DNA from: Streptomyces viridochromogenes
GTDB lineage: Bacteria > Actinomycetota > Actinomycetes > Streptomycetales > Streptomycetaceae
DNA: 64,000 nt
Direction: 5' to 3'
Assembly: GCF_001270495.1 (NCBI RefSeq)
Contig: NZ_LGUR01000206.1
Coordinates: forward strand, 19,727-83,726
This document shows positions 53,128 to 61,898 of the stretch, piece after piece (the stretch's first letter is position 1; each line of letters begins with the position of its first letter). Position numbers and translations under genes: made by a program. The notes under the pieces were generated by a model. That model was not told where the DNA came from. It worked only from the letters and a program-made list of their open reading frames with translations, and made no database searches.

Positions 53128-54738
53128 GTGACCGTCACTGCAACTTCCGTGGGCGAGTCGGACCAGCTGGCGTCGCAGACAGCGCCCGCCTCACGCGCGG
53201 CGCGGCTCGTGCGCCTGGTTCCGGCCCTCGCCGCTGCCCTCTCCGGAGTGCTGCTCTACGTCAGCTTCCCGCCGCGCACCCTGTGGTGGCTGGCCCTGCC
53301 GGCCTTCGCCGTCTTCGGTTGGGTGCTGCGCGGCCGCAGCTGGAAGGCGGGCCTCGGCCTCGGCTATCTCTTCGGCCTCGGCTTCCTGCTCCCGCTGCTG
53401 GTGTGGACCGGAGTGGAGGTCGGCCCCGGCCCCTGGCTCGCCCTCGTCGCCATCGAGGCGGTTTTCGTGGCGCTGGTGGGCGCGGGAGTCGCGGCGGTGT
53501 CCAAGCTGCCCGGCTGGCCCGTGTGGGCGGCGGCGCTGTGGATCGCCGGAGAGGCGGCACGCGCGCGTGCGCCCTTCAACGGCTTCCCCTGGGGCAAGAT
53601 CGCCTTCGGTCAGGCCGACGGTGTCTTCCTGCCGCTCGCCGCGGTGGGCGGCACACCCGTGCTCGGCTTCGCGGTCGTCCTGAGCGGCTTCGGGTTGTAC
53701 GAGGTCGTCCGCCTGGCCGTGGAGCGGCGGCGCACCCGGGCCGTCCAGAGGTCCGCCGCGGCCGTGGCCCTGCTGAGCGTGGCAGTACCGGTGGTGGGCG
53801 CCGTTGCCGCACGGCCGCTGGTCAGTGACAAGGCAGAGAACGGGACCGCGACCGTCGCGGTCATCCAGGGCAACGTGCCGCGCGCCGGACTGGACTTCAA
53901 CTCCCAGCGGCGAGCCGTACTGGACTACCACGCGCGGGAGACAGAACGACTGGCCGCCGAGGTCAAGGCGGGCAAGGTCGCACAGCCCGACTTCGTGCTG
54001 TGGCCCGAGAACTCCTCCGACATCGACCCGTTCGCCAACGCCGACGCCCGCGCCGTCATCGACACGGCCGCCAAGGCGATCGGCGTGCCCATCTCCGTCG
54101 GCGGCGTCGTCGAGCGGGACGGCAAGCTGCTCAACGAGCAGATCCTGTGGGATCCGGCCAAGGGGCCGGTCGACACCTACGACAAGCGGCAGATCCAGCC
54201 GTTCGGCGAGTACCTGCCGCTGCGCTCGCTCGTCGGGGCGATCAACGAGAACTGGACCTCGATGGTCCGCCAGGACTTCAGCCGGGGCAGCGAACCGGGC
54301 GTGTTCACCATGGACGGCGCCAAGGTCGGCCTCGTGACCTGCTACGAGGCGGCTTTCGACTGGACCGTGCGCTCCGAGGTCACCGACGGCGCCCAGATGA
54401 TCTCCGTGCCGAGCAACAACGCGACCTTCGACCGCAGCGAGATGACCTACCAGCAGCTCGCGATGTCCCGCGTCCGCGCGGTCGAGCACAGCCGGACCGT
54501 CACCGTCCCGGTGACCAGCGGTGTCAGCGCGATCATCATGCCGGACGGGACGATCACGCAGAAGACGGGCATGTTCGTGGCCGACTCGCTGGTCCAGAAG
54601 GTGCCGCTGCGCTCCAGCGAGACGCCCGCAACGAGGCTCGGCATCCTGCCGGAGATCGCGCTCCTGCTCGTCGCCGCGGGCGGTCTCGGCTGGGCGATCG
54701 GCGCCGGGCTGAAGGCGCGACGCGCGGGCGACCTGTAG
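53128..54738 (+). CDS. lnt: Apolipoprotein N-acyltransferase
   Basis: 536 residues from the GTG at 53128 (CCGGAG precedes). About six N-terminal membrane helices are followed by a nitrilase-like domain (about 240-500) with the Glu of WPENSS, the Lys of YDKRQIQPFGEYLP, and the Cys of LVTCYEAAFD as the catalytic triad, and a C-terminal helix. It adds the third acyl chain to lipoproteins. This could act on the lipoproteins predicted elsewhere in this window. Confidence 0.93.
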   Translation: MTVTATSVGESDQLASQTAPASRAARLVRLVPALAAALSGVLLYVSFPPRTLWWLALPAFAVFGWVLRGRSWKAGLGLGYLFGLGFLLPLLVWTGVEVGPGPWLALVAIEAVFVALVGAGVAAVSKLPGWPVWAAALWIAGEAARARAPFNGFPWGKIAFGQADGVFLPLAAVGGTPVLGFAVVLSGFGLYEVVRLAVERRRTRAVQRSAAAVALLSVAVPVVGAVAARPLVSDKAENGTATVAVIQGNVPRAGLDFNSQRRAVLDYHARETERLAAEVKAGKVAQPDFVLWPENSSDIDPFANADARAVIDTAAKAIGVPISVGGVVERDGKLLNEQILWDPAKGPVDTYDKRQIQPFGEYLPLRSLVGAINENWTSMVRQDFSRGSEPGVFTMDGAKVGLVTCYEAAFDWTVRSEVTDGAQMISVPSNNATFDRSEMTYQQLAMSRVRAVEHSRTVTVPVTSGVSAIIMPDGTITQKTGMFVADSLVQKVPLRSSETPATRLGILPEIALLLVAAGGLGWAIGAGLKARRAGDL

Positions 54739-54809
54739 CCGTACGCCGGTCGCACGTGCCCGTAAGTCACCGCCGGGGGCGTCGCCGACGGTCCGTTAGG
54801 GTCGGGGCC

Positions 54810-55289
54810 ATGGCTACTCCTGACTTCATTCGTACGATCCGGGCCACCGCCGGGCACCAACTGCTGTGGCTCCCCGGGGTCAGCGCCGTCGTCTTCGACG
54901 ACGAGGGGCGGGTCCTGCTGGGGCAGCGCGCGGACAACGGCAAGTGGACGGTGATCAACGGCATCCCGGACCCGGGCGAGCAGCCCGCGGTCGCCGCCGT
55001 ACGGGAGGTGTACGAGGAGACGGGCGTCCGATGTGTCGCCGAGCGGCTCGTACTGGTCAGGTCAGGTGGTGAGGTCACCTATCCCAATGGTGACATGTGC
55101 CAGTTCATGGACATCACCTTCCGCTGCCGTGCCGTGGGTGGCGAGGCCCGCGTGAACGACGACGAATCGCTACAGGTGGGCTGGTACGAGGTGGATGCCC
55201 TGCCCGCGATGGACGAAAGTCAGCTGTTCCGGATCAAGCAGGCACAGTGCGATGAACCCACGTGGTTCGAACCCATGAGCTCGGACTGA
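54810..55289 (+). CDS. Nudix hydrolase
   Basis: 159 residues. The Nudix box is GIPDPGEQPAVAAVREVYEETGV: the glycine, REVYEE and GV are conserved, which supports activity. The segment VLLGQRADNGKWTVINGI resembles the group of pyrophosphohydrolases acting on ADP-ribose-like or modified nucleotides. Substrate unknown. It stands alone, 71 bp after lnt. Confidence 0.9.
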   Translation: MATPDFIRTIRATAGHQLLWLPGVSAVVFDDEGRVLLGQRADNGKWTVINGIPDPGEQPAVAAVREVYEETGVRCVAERLVLVRSGGEVTYPNGDMCQFMDITFRCRAVGGEARVNDDESLQVGWYEVDALPAMDESQLFRIKQAQCDEPTWFEPMSSD

Positions 55290-55343
55290 AGTATGGGCTG
55301 TGACCATATGTGGCCTGGTGAGGGTGCTGTCTAGGGTCGAGCC

Positions 55344-56153
55344 ATGACCCCGCGCAGTACTCTCCCGGCTCAAGGCTCGTCCTTGCCCGTCCCGCTCGAC
55401 CTCGGCGGCCGCACCGCCCTTGTCACCGGCGCCGCCGGCGGCATCGGCCGGGCCTGCGCGCTACGGCTCGCAGCCGCGGGGGCCAAGGTGAGAGCGGTCG
55501 ACCGGGACGCCGCGGGCCTGGAGGAGCTCGTCGAGCGGGCCGGGGGTCTCGCGGGCACCGTCGAACCGCACGTCCTCGACCTGAGCGACCTGGACGCCGC
55601 CGAACTCGCCGCCGCCGGCACCGACGTCCTGGTCAACAACGCCGGAATGCAGCTGGTGCGCCCCATCGAGGAGTTCCCGCCCGATGTCTTCCACACGGTG
55701 CTCACCGTGATGCTGGAGGCACCGTTCCGGCTCATCCGTGGAGCCCTGCCCCATATGTACGGGCAGGGCTGGGGTCGGATCGTGAATGTGTCCTCAGTAC
55801 ATGGGCTGCGCGCCTCGGCCTTCAAGTCTGCCTATGTGGCCGCCAAACACGGTCTGGAGGGACTCTCCAAGACCGCCGCCCTGGAGGGCGCACCCCATGG
55901 TGTCACCTCCAACTGTGTGAACCCCGCCTATGTGCGCACCCCACTGGTCGAGAAACAACTCGCCGACCAGGCCCGGGCACACGGCATTCCCGAGGAGCAG
56001 GTGCTGTCCGAGGTGCTGTTGCAGGACAGCGCGGTCAAGCGGCTCATCGAACCGGAGGACGTCGCCGAGGCCGTGGCGTATCTGTGCAGTCCGCACGCGT
56101 CCTTCGTTACCGGCACGTCGCTCGTGCTCGACGGCGGCTGGACCGCGCACTGA
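55344..56153 (+). CDS. Short-chain dehydrogenase, 3-hydroxybutyrate dehydrogenase type
   Basis: 269 residues. SDR marks: TGAAGGIGRAC (NAD(P) binding), NNAGMQLVRP, active-site VSSVHG and YVAAKHG (Tyr-x3-Lys). The C-terminal segment (NPAYVRTPLVEKQ, EEQVLSEVLL) matches D-beta-hydroxybutyrate dehydrogenases. It oxidises 3-hydroxybutyrate to acetoacetate. It is followed by the PucR-type regulator and the convergent MHS transporter, which probably form one functional unit. Confidence 0.9.
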   Translation: MTPRSTLPAQGSSLPVPLDLGGRTALVTGAAGGIGRACALRLAAAGAKVRAVDRDAAGLEELVERAGGLAGTVEPHVLDLSDLDAAELAAAGTDVLVNNAGMQLVRPIEEFPPDVFHTVLTVMLEAPFRLIRGALPHMYGQGWGRIVNVSSVHGLRASAFKSAYVAAKHGLEGLSKTAALEGAPHGVTSNCVNPAYVRTPLVEKQLADQARAHGIPEEQVLSEVLLQDSAVKRLIEPEDVAEAVAYLCSPHASFVTGTSLVLDGGWTAH

Positions 56154-56211
56154 TCGGCCGGGTCCGGCGGAATCTTCGAGTTATCCACAGGGCTGACGGG
56201 ACGGCGGTGCG

Positions 56212-58176
56212 ATGAGCAATCCTGTCGGCATGTCTCGCGATCACGTGCACCCCGCCGAGCGCTCCGCAGTCGCTGCCGGAGCGTCCCTGAGCAGCGCGGA
56301 GACGCCGTTCCTCGAGCTGCTGGCCCGGGGCGCGTCCGCCGACGCCTATGAGCAGCCGGTGCTGCTCGCCCGTGCCGAGGGCAGATCCACCGAGCGGATC
56401 GTCGCCCTCGAACAGGCCAAGCTGCTCGCGCTGCGCGTGCGCTCCGAGCTGGAAGGGCGGCGTCGGCGCGAGGCCGAGCTGTCCGCCCTGTTCGAGACGG
56501 CCCATGACCTGGCCGGCCTGCGGGACCTGGATGCCGTACTACAAGCGATCGTGCAGCGTGCCCGGTCGCTGCTCGGCACGGACATCGCCTACCTCAGCCT
56601 GAACGACCCGGCCAGGGGCGACACCTATATGCGGGTGACCGAGGGATCCGTCGCCGCCCGCTTCCAGCAGCTGCGGCTCGGCATGGGGGAGGGCCTGGGC
56701 GGCCTCGTCGCGCAGACCGCCCGCCCCTATGTCACCGACGACTACTTCAAGGACGACCGCTTCCAGCACACCCTCACCATCGACGCGGGTGTGCGCGACG
56801 AGGGGCTGGTCGCCATCCTCGGGGTGCCGTTGATGCTGGGACACCATGTCATCGGGGTCCTGTTCGCGGCGGACCGGCGTGCCCGGGTCTTCGAGCGGGA
56901 GCAGATCGCGCTGCTCGGCTCCTTCGCCGCCCTCGCCGCGGCCGCCATCGACACCGCGAACCTGCTCACCGAGACCCGTGCGGCCCTCGCCGACCTGGAG
57001 CGGGCCAACGAGATCATCCAGGACCGCAGCGGGGTCATCGAACGGGCCTCCGACGTGCACGACCGGCTCGCCGAACTCGTGCTGCGCGGCGGAGGAGTGC
57101 ACGACGTCGCCGCCGCGGTCTCCGAAGTCCTCGACGGCACGGTCGAGTTCGCGGAGGCCACCGCGGCACCGGCCAAGGCCCTGGAGGTCTCCCGCGTCGA
57201 AGGCCACGCCGTACGACATGACGACGACTGGATCGCCGCCGTGACCGCGGGCGGAGAACTGCTCGGTGCGCTGGTGCTGCGCGGCCACCCCGGCCTCGAC
57301 CCCGTCGACCAGCGCACTCTGGAGCGGGCCGCGATGGTCACCTCCCTCCTGCTGCTCGCCCGGCGCTCCGCCGCCGAGGCCGAACAGCGCGTGCGGGGCG
57401 AGCTGTTGGACGACCTGCTCGACGCCCGCGACCGTGACCCGCGGCTGCTGCGCGAGCGCGCGGCGCGGCTGGAAGCCGACCTCGACGCCGCTCACGTCGT
57501 CCTCGCCGCCCGCCTCGACGTCACCGCGGCCGACGCCGACCAGGAGGCGGCCGCCCGCAGACGTCTGTGGTCCGCCGCGTCCCACCTCGCCGCGACCCGA
57601 CATGGGCTGGCGGCCGCCCGCGACGGCGGCACCGTCCTGCTCCTGCCGCTCGGAGTGGGAGACACGGCCACGGCCCTGGCCCGCAGCACCGCCCGCCACC
57701 TCGGCACGGCCGTCCACGAGGCCGTCACCGTCGGCGCCTCCGCACCGGTCGAGGACCTGGCCGCCCACCCGGACGCCGTGGCCGCCGCCTACGAGGAAGG
57801 CCGGCGCTGCCTCGACGCCATGCGACTGCTCGGCCGCTCCGGGGATGGCGCCGCCGCCGAGGACTTCGGTTTCGTGGGGCTGCTGCTGGCCGGGGACCGT
57901 GACATCGCAGGCTTCGTCGACCGTACGATCGGGCAGGTCGTCGCCTACGACGAACGGCGCGGCACCGACCTGCTGCGCACCCTCGACGCGTATTTCGCCT
58001 GCGGGATGAGCCCGGCCCGCACCAAGGACGAACTGCACGTCCACGTGAACACGGTGGCCCAGCGCCTGGAGCGCGTCGGCCGCCTCCTCGGCGACGACTG
58101 GCAGGGCCCCGCCCGTGCCCTGGAGATCCAGCTGGCCCTGCGGCTGCACCGGTTGTCTGCACCGGCACAGCGCTGA
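56212..58176 (+). CDS. GAF-domain PucR/CdaR-type transcriptional regulator
   Basis: 654 residues. A short N-terminal region is followed by a GAF domain (about 95-255; AYLSLNDPARGDTYMR, GVPLMLGHHVIGVLFAADRR), a helical linker, a PucR-type middle region, and a C-terminal helix-turn-helix (about 590-640; KDELHVHVNTVAQRLERVG). It starts 58 bp after the dehydrogenase and likely senses a metabolite linked to it, activating this locus. Confidence 0.9.
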   Translation: MSNPVGMSRDHVHPAERSAVAAGASLSSAETPFLELLARGASADAYEQPVLLARAEGRSTERIVALEQAKLLALRVRSELEGRRRREAELSALFETAHDLAGLRDLDAVLQAIVQRARSLLGTDIAYLSLNDPARGDTYMRVTEGSVAARFQQLRLGMGEGLGGLVAQTARPYVTDDYFKDDRFQHTLTIDAGVRDEGLVAILGVPLMLGHHVIGVLFAADRRARVFEREQIALLGSFAALAAAAIDTANLLTETRAALADLERANEIIQDRSGVIERASDVHDRLAELVLRGGGVHDVAAAVSEVLDGTVEFAEATAAPAKALEVSRVEGHAVRHDDDWIAAVTAGGELLGALVLRGHPGLDPVDQRTLERAAMVTSLLLLARRSAAEAEQRVRGELLDDLLDARDRDPRLLRERAARLEADLDAAHVVLAARLDVTAADADQEAAARRRLWSAASHLAATRHGLAAARDGGTVLLLPLGVGDTATALARSTARHLGTAVHEAVTVGASAPVEDLAAHPDAVAAAYEEGRRCLDAMRLLGRSGDGAAAEDFGFVGLLLAGDRDIAGFVDRTIGQVVAYDERRGTDLLRTLDAYFACGMSPARTKDELHVHVNTVAQRLERVGRLLGDDWQGPARALEIQLALRLHRLSAPAQR

Positions 58177-58203
58177 CCCCCGTACCCGAAGCGTGTACGG
58201 GGG
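58177..58203 (+). terminator. Hairpin terminator after the PucR-type regulator gene
   Basis: CCCCCGTAC, a 9-base loop, and GTACGGGGG make a perfect 9-bp stem immediately after the stop codon, followed by CCTGTTT. It sits between convergent genes. Confidence 0.75.
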
Positions 58204-58234
58204 CCTGTTTGAGGGGGCCGTTGTGCTGGGCGGG

Positions 58235-59620
58235 TCAGACCGTGTGTGCGTCCGCCGCCCGGGCCGCTGCGGGCTTCGCGTCGGCCGAGGGTCCGATGTC
58301 GGCGAGGTCCCGGTGCCGGGTCTCCTGGGCCGCGCCGATCGCGATGACCGTCAGGACGGCCGCGGCGATGACGTACAGGGCGATCGGGGTGGAGCTGTCG
58401 TAGTCGGCCAGCAGCGCCGTGGCGATCAGCGGTGCGGGCGCGCCCGCCGCGACCGAGGCGAACTGGGCGCCGATCGAGGCGCCGGAGTAGCGCATCCGGG
58501 TCGCGAACATCTCGGAGAAGAAGGCGGCTTGGGGTGCGTACATCGCGCCGTGCAGCACCAGGCCCACGGTCACGGCGAGGAGCAGGTTGCCGAAGTCGCC
58601 GGTGTCGATGAGCGCGAAGAACGGGAACATCCACAGCCCGACACCGACGGCGCCCAGCAGGTAGACGGGACGACGCCCGATCCGGTCCGACAACGCGCCC
58701 CAGGCCGGAATGACGGCGAAGTGTACGGCGGAGGCGATGAGCACGGCGTTGAGGGCGGTCTGCTTGGACACGCCGGCCGACGTGGTGGCGTAGACGAGGA
58801 TGAACGCGGTGATGACGTAGTAGCTGATGTTCTCCGCCATCCGCGCGCCCATCGCCACCAGCACATCACGCCAGTGATGGCGCAGTACGGAGACCAGGGG
58901 CAGCTTCTCGGTGTCGGCCACGTGCGTGACCTTGCGCGCCTCGGCCCGCGCCAACGCCTCCTTGAAGACGGGCGATTCATCGACAGACAGACGAACCCAC
59001 AAACCGACGATGACGAGGACACCGGAGAGCAGGAAGGGGATGCGCCAGCCCCAGGTGCCGAAGGCGCTGTCCGACATCACGGCCGTCAGCAGGGACAGCA
59101 CTCCGGTCGCCAGCAACTGGCCCGCGGGCGCGCCGGTCTGCGGCCACGAGGCCCAGAAGCCGCGCCGCCGCGCGTCCCCGTGTTCGGACACCAGCAGCAC
59201 GGCCCCGCCCCACTCACCACCGAGCGCGAAACCCTGCACCAGGCGCAACACGGTCAGCAGCACGGGTGCCGCGGACCCGATGGTCGCGTGCGTCGGCAGC
59301 AGCCCGATCGCGAACGTCGCCCCGCCCATCAACAGCAGGCTCAGCACCAGCAGCTTCTTGCGGCCGAGCCGGTCCCCGTAGTGCCCGAAGACCAGCGCGC
59401 CCAGGGGGCGGGCGGCGAAACCGACGGCGTACGTCAGGAAGGACAGCAGCGTGCCGACGAGGGGATCGGAGTCCGGGAAGAACAGTTTGTTGAAGACCAG
59501 GGCGGCGGCGGAGCCGTAGAGGAAGAAGTCGTACCACTCGATGGTGGTGCCGATGAGGCTGGCGGCGACGATGCGCTTGAGGTTGCCGGGGGGTGGGGGA
59601 GCGGTGGTTCCGGAGGCCAT
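58235..59620 (-). CDS. MHS-family major facilitator transporter
   Basis: 461 residues from the ATG at 59620, which has GAGGAAG eight bases upstream. Twelve membrane helices are expected. Marks: SLIGTTIEWYDFFLYG (helix 1 of the metabolite:H+ symporter family), GHYGDRLGRKKLL (MFS loop 2-3), GEWGGAVLLVSEH. The family imports organic acids, betaine, shikimate and the like. Its convergent position to the 3-hydroxybutyrate dehydrogenase and GAF regulator suggests it takes up a related acid. Confidence 0.9.
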   Translation of the reverse strand: MASGTTAPPPPGNLKRIVAASLIGTTIEWYDFFLYGSAAALVFNKLFFPDSDPLVGTLLSFLTYAVGFAARPLGALVFGHYGDRLGRKKLLVLSLLLMGGATFAIGLLPTHATIGSAAPVLLTVLRLVQGFALGGEWGGAVLLVSEHGDARRRGFWASWPQTGAPAGQLLATGVLSLLTAVMSDSAFGTWGWRIPFLLSGVLVIVGLWVRLSVDESPVFKEALARAEARKVTHVADTEKLPLVSVLRHHWRDVLVAMGARMAENISYYVITAFILVYATTSAGVSKQTALNAVLIASAVHFAVIPAWGALSDRIGRRPVYLLGAVGVGLWMFPFFALIDTGDFGNLLLAVTVGLVLHGAMYAPQAAFFSEMFATRMRYSGASIGAQFASVAAGAPAPLIATALLADYDSSTPIALYVIAAAVLTVIAIGAAQETRHRDLADIGPSADAKPAAARAADAHTV

Positions 59621-60048
59621 GTGCGCCACTTCCTCGTGTGCGGTGGGGACGGGTAGGTTTCGGCACACGGTAGAAAAGCGCAGGTCAGGCGCACATGTGG
59701 TGGGGCAACATAGTTCTGAGTCAGGCTATGCGTGCAGGCTCCATGCCTCGTCGTGAAGCGGTGTGAAGCGGTGGTTCAGAGGCCCGCAGAGGAGGGAAGC
59801 GACTGCTGTCCGAGAGGCGTAGTTAGGGGCATTTGGGCGGCGCTGTGCTGACTCCCGTGCTGGTTTGGTGCTGACTAAAAGCCCACGTCATCACACGTCT
59901 TCGTCTCTCCCGTGCTGACTTGGTGCTGACTACGCTGAGTTGAACTTGGACATTTGGATGCGGATTGGTCATAGGAGCCCCGCTGATATGGCGGGCAGGA
60001 CCGTTGCTGCGCCGCCGTGCTGCCGTGCAACCGGCCGAGCCGGGCGGT
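59621..60048. other. Gene-poor spacer before the IS element
   Basis: No gene was seen over about 430 bp. The part nearest the transporter is its promoter region. The middle contains the direct repeats at 59852-59932. The minus-strand frames here have no recognisable family. Confidence 0.55.
59852..59932. repeat. Pair of 26-bp direct repeats
   Basis: CTCCCGTGCTGGTTTGGTGC at 59852 and CTCCCGTGCTGACTTGGTGC at 59907 begin two copies, each continued by TGACTA; 24 of 26 bases match, with starts 55 bp apart. The core GTGCTGACT also occurs nearby at 59844. They could be recombination or protein-binding sites or a remnant of an integrated element. Confidence 0.65.
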
Positions 60049-60115
60049 GGGACTGCTGCAGGGCTGGGTGACACCTGACCTGGCTTGCTGAGAAGCGGCC
60101 TGGAAGGATGTCGCA

Positions 60116-60409
60116 GTGCCCAAGCCGTATCCGAAGGAGTTCCGCGAGGACGTCGTGACGGTCGCGCGCAACCGCGAGCCCGGCGTCACGCTGGAACAGA
60201 TCGCCGCCGACTTCGGGGTCCACCCGATCACGTTGTCGAAGTGGTTGCGCCGCGCCGAGACCGACGAGGGCGCCCGGCCCGCAACGACGCCGGGTGAGTC
60301 GGCCGAGCTGCGCGAGGCACGCAAGCGGATCCGGTTGCTGGAGCAGGAGAACGAGGTGCTCAGGAGGGCTGCGGCGTATCTGTCGCAGGCGAACCTGCCG
60401 GCAAAATGA
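60116..60409 (+). CDS. IS3-family transposase OrfA
   Basis: 97 residues from a GTG with GGAAGG nine bases upstream. Helix-turn-helix of HTH_8/transposase type: [20 protein letters not shown], then [21 protein letters not shown], followed by a coiled-coil leucine-zipper-like segment ([20 protein letters not shown]). The frame is intact. Its last codons overlap the orfB start at ATGATG, preceded by AAAA. Confidence 0.9.
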   Translation: MPKPYPKEFREDVVTVARNREPGVTLEQIAADFGVHPITLSKWLRRAETDEGARPATTPGESAELREARKRIRLLEQENEVLRRAAAYLSQANLPAK

Positions 60410-61290
60410 TGTACCCGCTCGTCCGTGAGCTGGCCGCCGCCGATGCCCCTTGCCGGGTGCCGGTGGCGGCGACGTGCCGGATGCTAGGGCTGCCCGCCAG
60501 CCCTACTACCGGTGGCTGGCCCGGCCTGCCACCGAGCCGAACTGACCCGGGCATACCGGGCCAACGCCCTGTTCGACGCGCACCGCGACGATCCCGAGTT
60601 CGGGCACCGCTTCCTTCTCGGCGAGGCCGCGCCGCCGGTGAGGCGATGGCCGAGCGGATTGCCTGGCGGATCTGCCGGGACAGCGGCTGGTGGAGTGCCT
60701 TCGGCAAACGCAGGGGCCGCGGGAAGAACGCCAAAGCCGGACCATCGGTCCACGATGACCTGGTGCGGCGGAACTTCACCGCGGACGGGCCGAACCGGTT
60801 GTGGCTCACGGACATTACCGAGCACGCGACCGGCGAGGGCAAGCTGTATCTGTGCGCGGTCAAGGACGTGTACTCCGGCCGCATCGTGGGCTGTTCCAGA
60901 CGCCCAGATGAAGTCCCGCCTCGCGGTGGCCGTGCTGGAGTCCGCCGTCGCCCGCCGCGGCACCGCTGCGGGATGCATCGTGCACTCCGACCGCGGATCG
61001 CAATTCCGGTCCCGCAAGGTCGCCGCCGCCTCGCCCGGCACGGCCTGGTCGGCTCAATGGGCCGGGTCGGGGCCGCCGGCGACAACGCCGCAATGGAGAG
61101 CTTCTTCGCACTGCTGCAGAAGAACGCCCTCGACCGCCGTGTCTGGGCCACTCGCCAGGAGTTGCGGATCGCGATCGTCACCTGGATCGAGCGGACCTAC
61201 CACAGGCGCCGACGGCAACGACGCCTGGGCCGATTGACCCCCGTCGAGTACGAGACCATCATGACCCCACCCGCAGCTCTGGCTGCATAA
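60406..61290 (+). pseudogene. IS3-family transposase OrfB, five frameshifts
   Basis: Pieces of one DDE integrase appear in three different frames: start to about 60490 (frame 1), [10 protein letters not shown] near 60500 (frame 3), [19 protein letters not shown] from about 60545 (frame 2), [16 protein letters not shown] to [10 protein letters not shown] from about 60640 (frame 1), [10 protein letters not shown] to [13 protein letters not shown] from about 60902 (frame 2), and [10 protein letters not shown] to the end from about 61040 (frame 1). The DDE residues are in [17 protein letters not shown] and DNAAMESFF. Each junction is explained by a one-base deletion, except one of two bases. It cannot make a functional protein as read. 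Confidence 0.85.
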
Positions 61291-61322
61291 ACCCCGCTGT
61301 CACCCGATCATGCAGCAGTCCC

Positions 61323-61575
61323 GTGTTCCAGGTCGCACCGAGGCCGACCGCCTGGGCGAGAACGGTGGCCTGGCCCATCCGGGCGACGCGATGCAGGGCC
61401 TCCTGGCCGCAGTGGAAGGCCGCGATGCCCAGGCGCTCGACGGCGGGCGTGAACTGATGCAGGCATCCCATCTTTTCGTCGCGGGTGAGCCGCGACAGAA
61501 GGTCGTCGATGCGCTTCGCGAAAGCCAGCTGTGAGCGCGGAACGGCGGTGGTGTGTGCGCCGTATGTGCAGACAC
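61323..61575 (-). pseudogene. GH3 glycosidase gene remnant cut by the IS element
   Basis: On the minus strand, next to the right end of the IS, the frame reads AFAKRIDDLLSRLTRDEKMG, then LHQFTPAVERLGI, then ALHRVARMGQATVLAQAVG, then LGATWNTG at the junction. This is the N-terminal start of GH3 beta-glucosidases/xylosidases. The probable GTG start at 61575 is in another frame, so a single-base change also breaks the first 20 codons. The remaining several hundred codons are not found beyond the IS. The product cannot be functional. Confidence 0.75.
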
Positions 61576-61609
61576 ATGGGATTCCCTTGAGATAGAGCGG
61601 AGAGTGCTT

Positions 61610-61623
61610 TCGAAGCGCTTCGA
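61610..61623. promoter_or_regulatory. Palindromic operator, copy 1
   Basis: TCGAAGCGCTTCGA, a perfect 14-bp palindrome, 35 bp upstream of the probable GH3 start. Central GCGC and symmetric arms are typical of LacI-family operators. Confidence 0.72.
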
Positions 61624-61767
61624 TGCATGCCAGGGCACTAGGAGAGCGTCAAGAGATCGACACCGTTCATCAAGCAGGGAACATGGAGAACCTCCTCCAG
61701 TGCCTCGGAGGAATCTTTGAAGCGACCCTTGTGCGCCCATGGGCGTTCACTTAACCTCACAGCAACA

Positions 61768-61781
61768 TCGAAGCGCTTCGA
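61768..61781. promoter_or_regulatory. Palindromic operator, copy 2
   Basis: The identical 14-bp palindrome TCGAAGCGCTTCGA, 118 bp upstream of the substrate-binding-protein start. The centres of the two copies are 158 bp apart, close to 15 helical turns, which would allow looping. Confidence 0.72.
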
Positions 61782-61898
61782 CTGCGTATATGTCGACAGT
61801 GATGGGATGTCTGCTTTCAGCTCAGCTGGTTCAAGTCACGACACCGCGGCCGACGGCCCACCGCCGGGTGTCCGGGTGCGCCATGAAGGGTTGACGCA

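Larger units (their letters stand above)
60049..61322 (+). mobile_element. Decayed IS3-family insertion sequence
   Basis: A 1274-bp element bounded by 25-bp imperfect terminal inverted repeats: left 60049-60073, right 61298-61322. Both begin, read inwards, GGGACTGCTGCA, and share GGGTGACA after a 5-bp mismatch block. It carries the two-frame layout of IS3 elements (orfA HTH protein, orfB DDE integrase); orfB is broken by five small deletions. No convincing target duplication is visible (GTG on both sides is possible). The right end has cut a GH3 glycosidase gene. Confidence 0.88.
61576..61898. promoter_or_regulatory. Divergent regulatory region of the GH3 remnant and sugar ABC operon
   Basis: 323 bp with no gene. 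It contains two identical 14-bp palindromes (61610-61623 and 61768-61781) near each gene start. Their layout suggests co-regulation of the glycosidase and the transporter by a LacI-type repressor. Confidence 0.7.

Noticed and set aside
60040..61330. Target-site duplication of the IS element
   Set aside because: GTG can be read on both sides depending on where the repeat is taken to begin, but the outermost bases are ambiguous and flanks otherwise differ.
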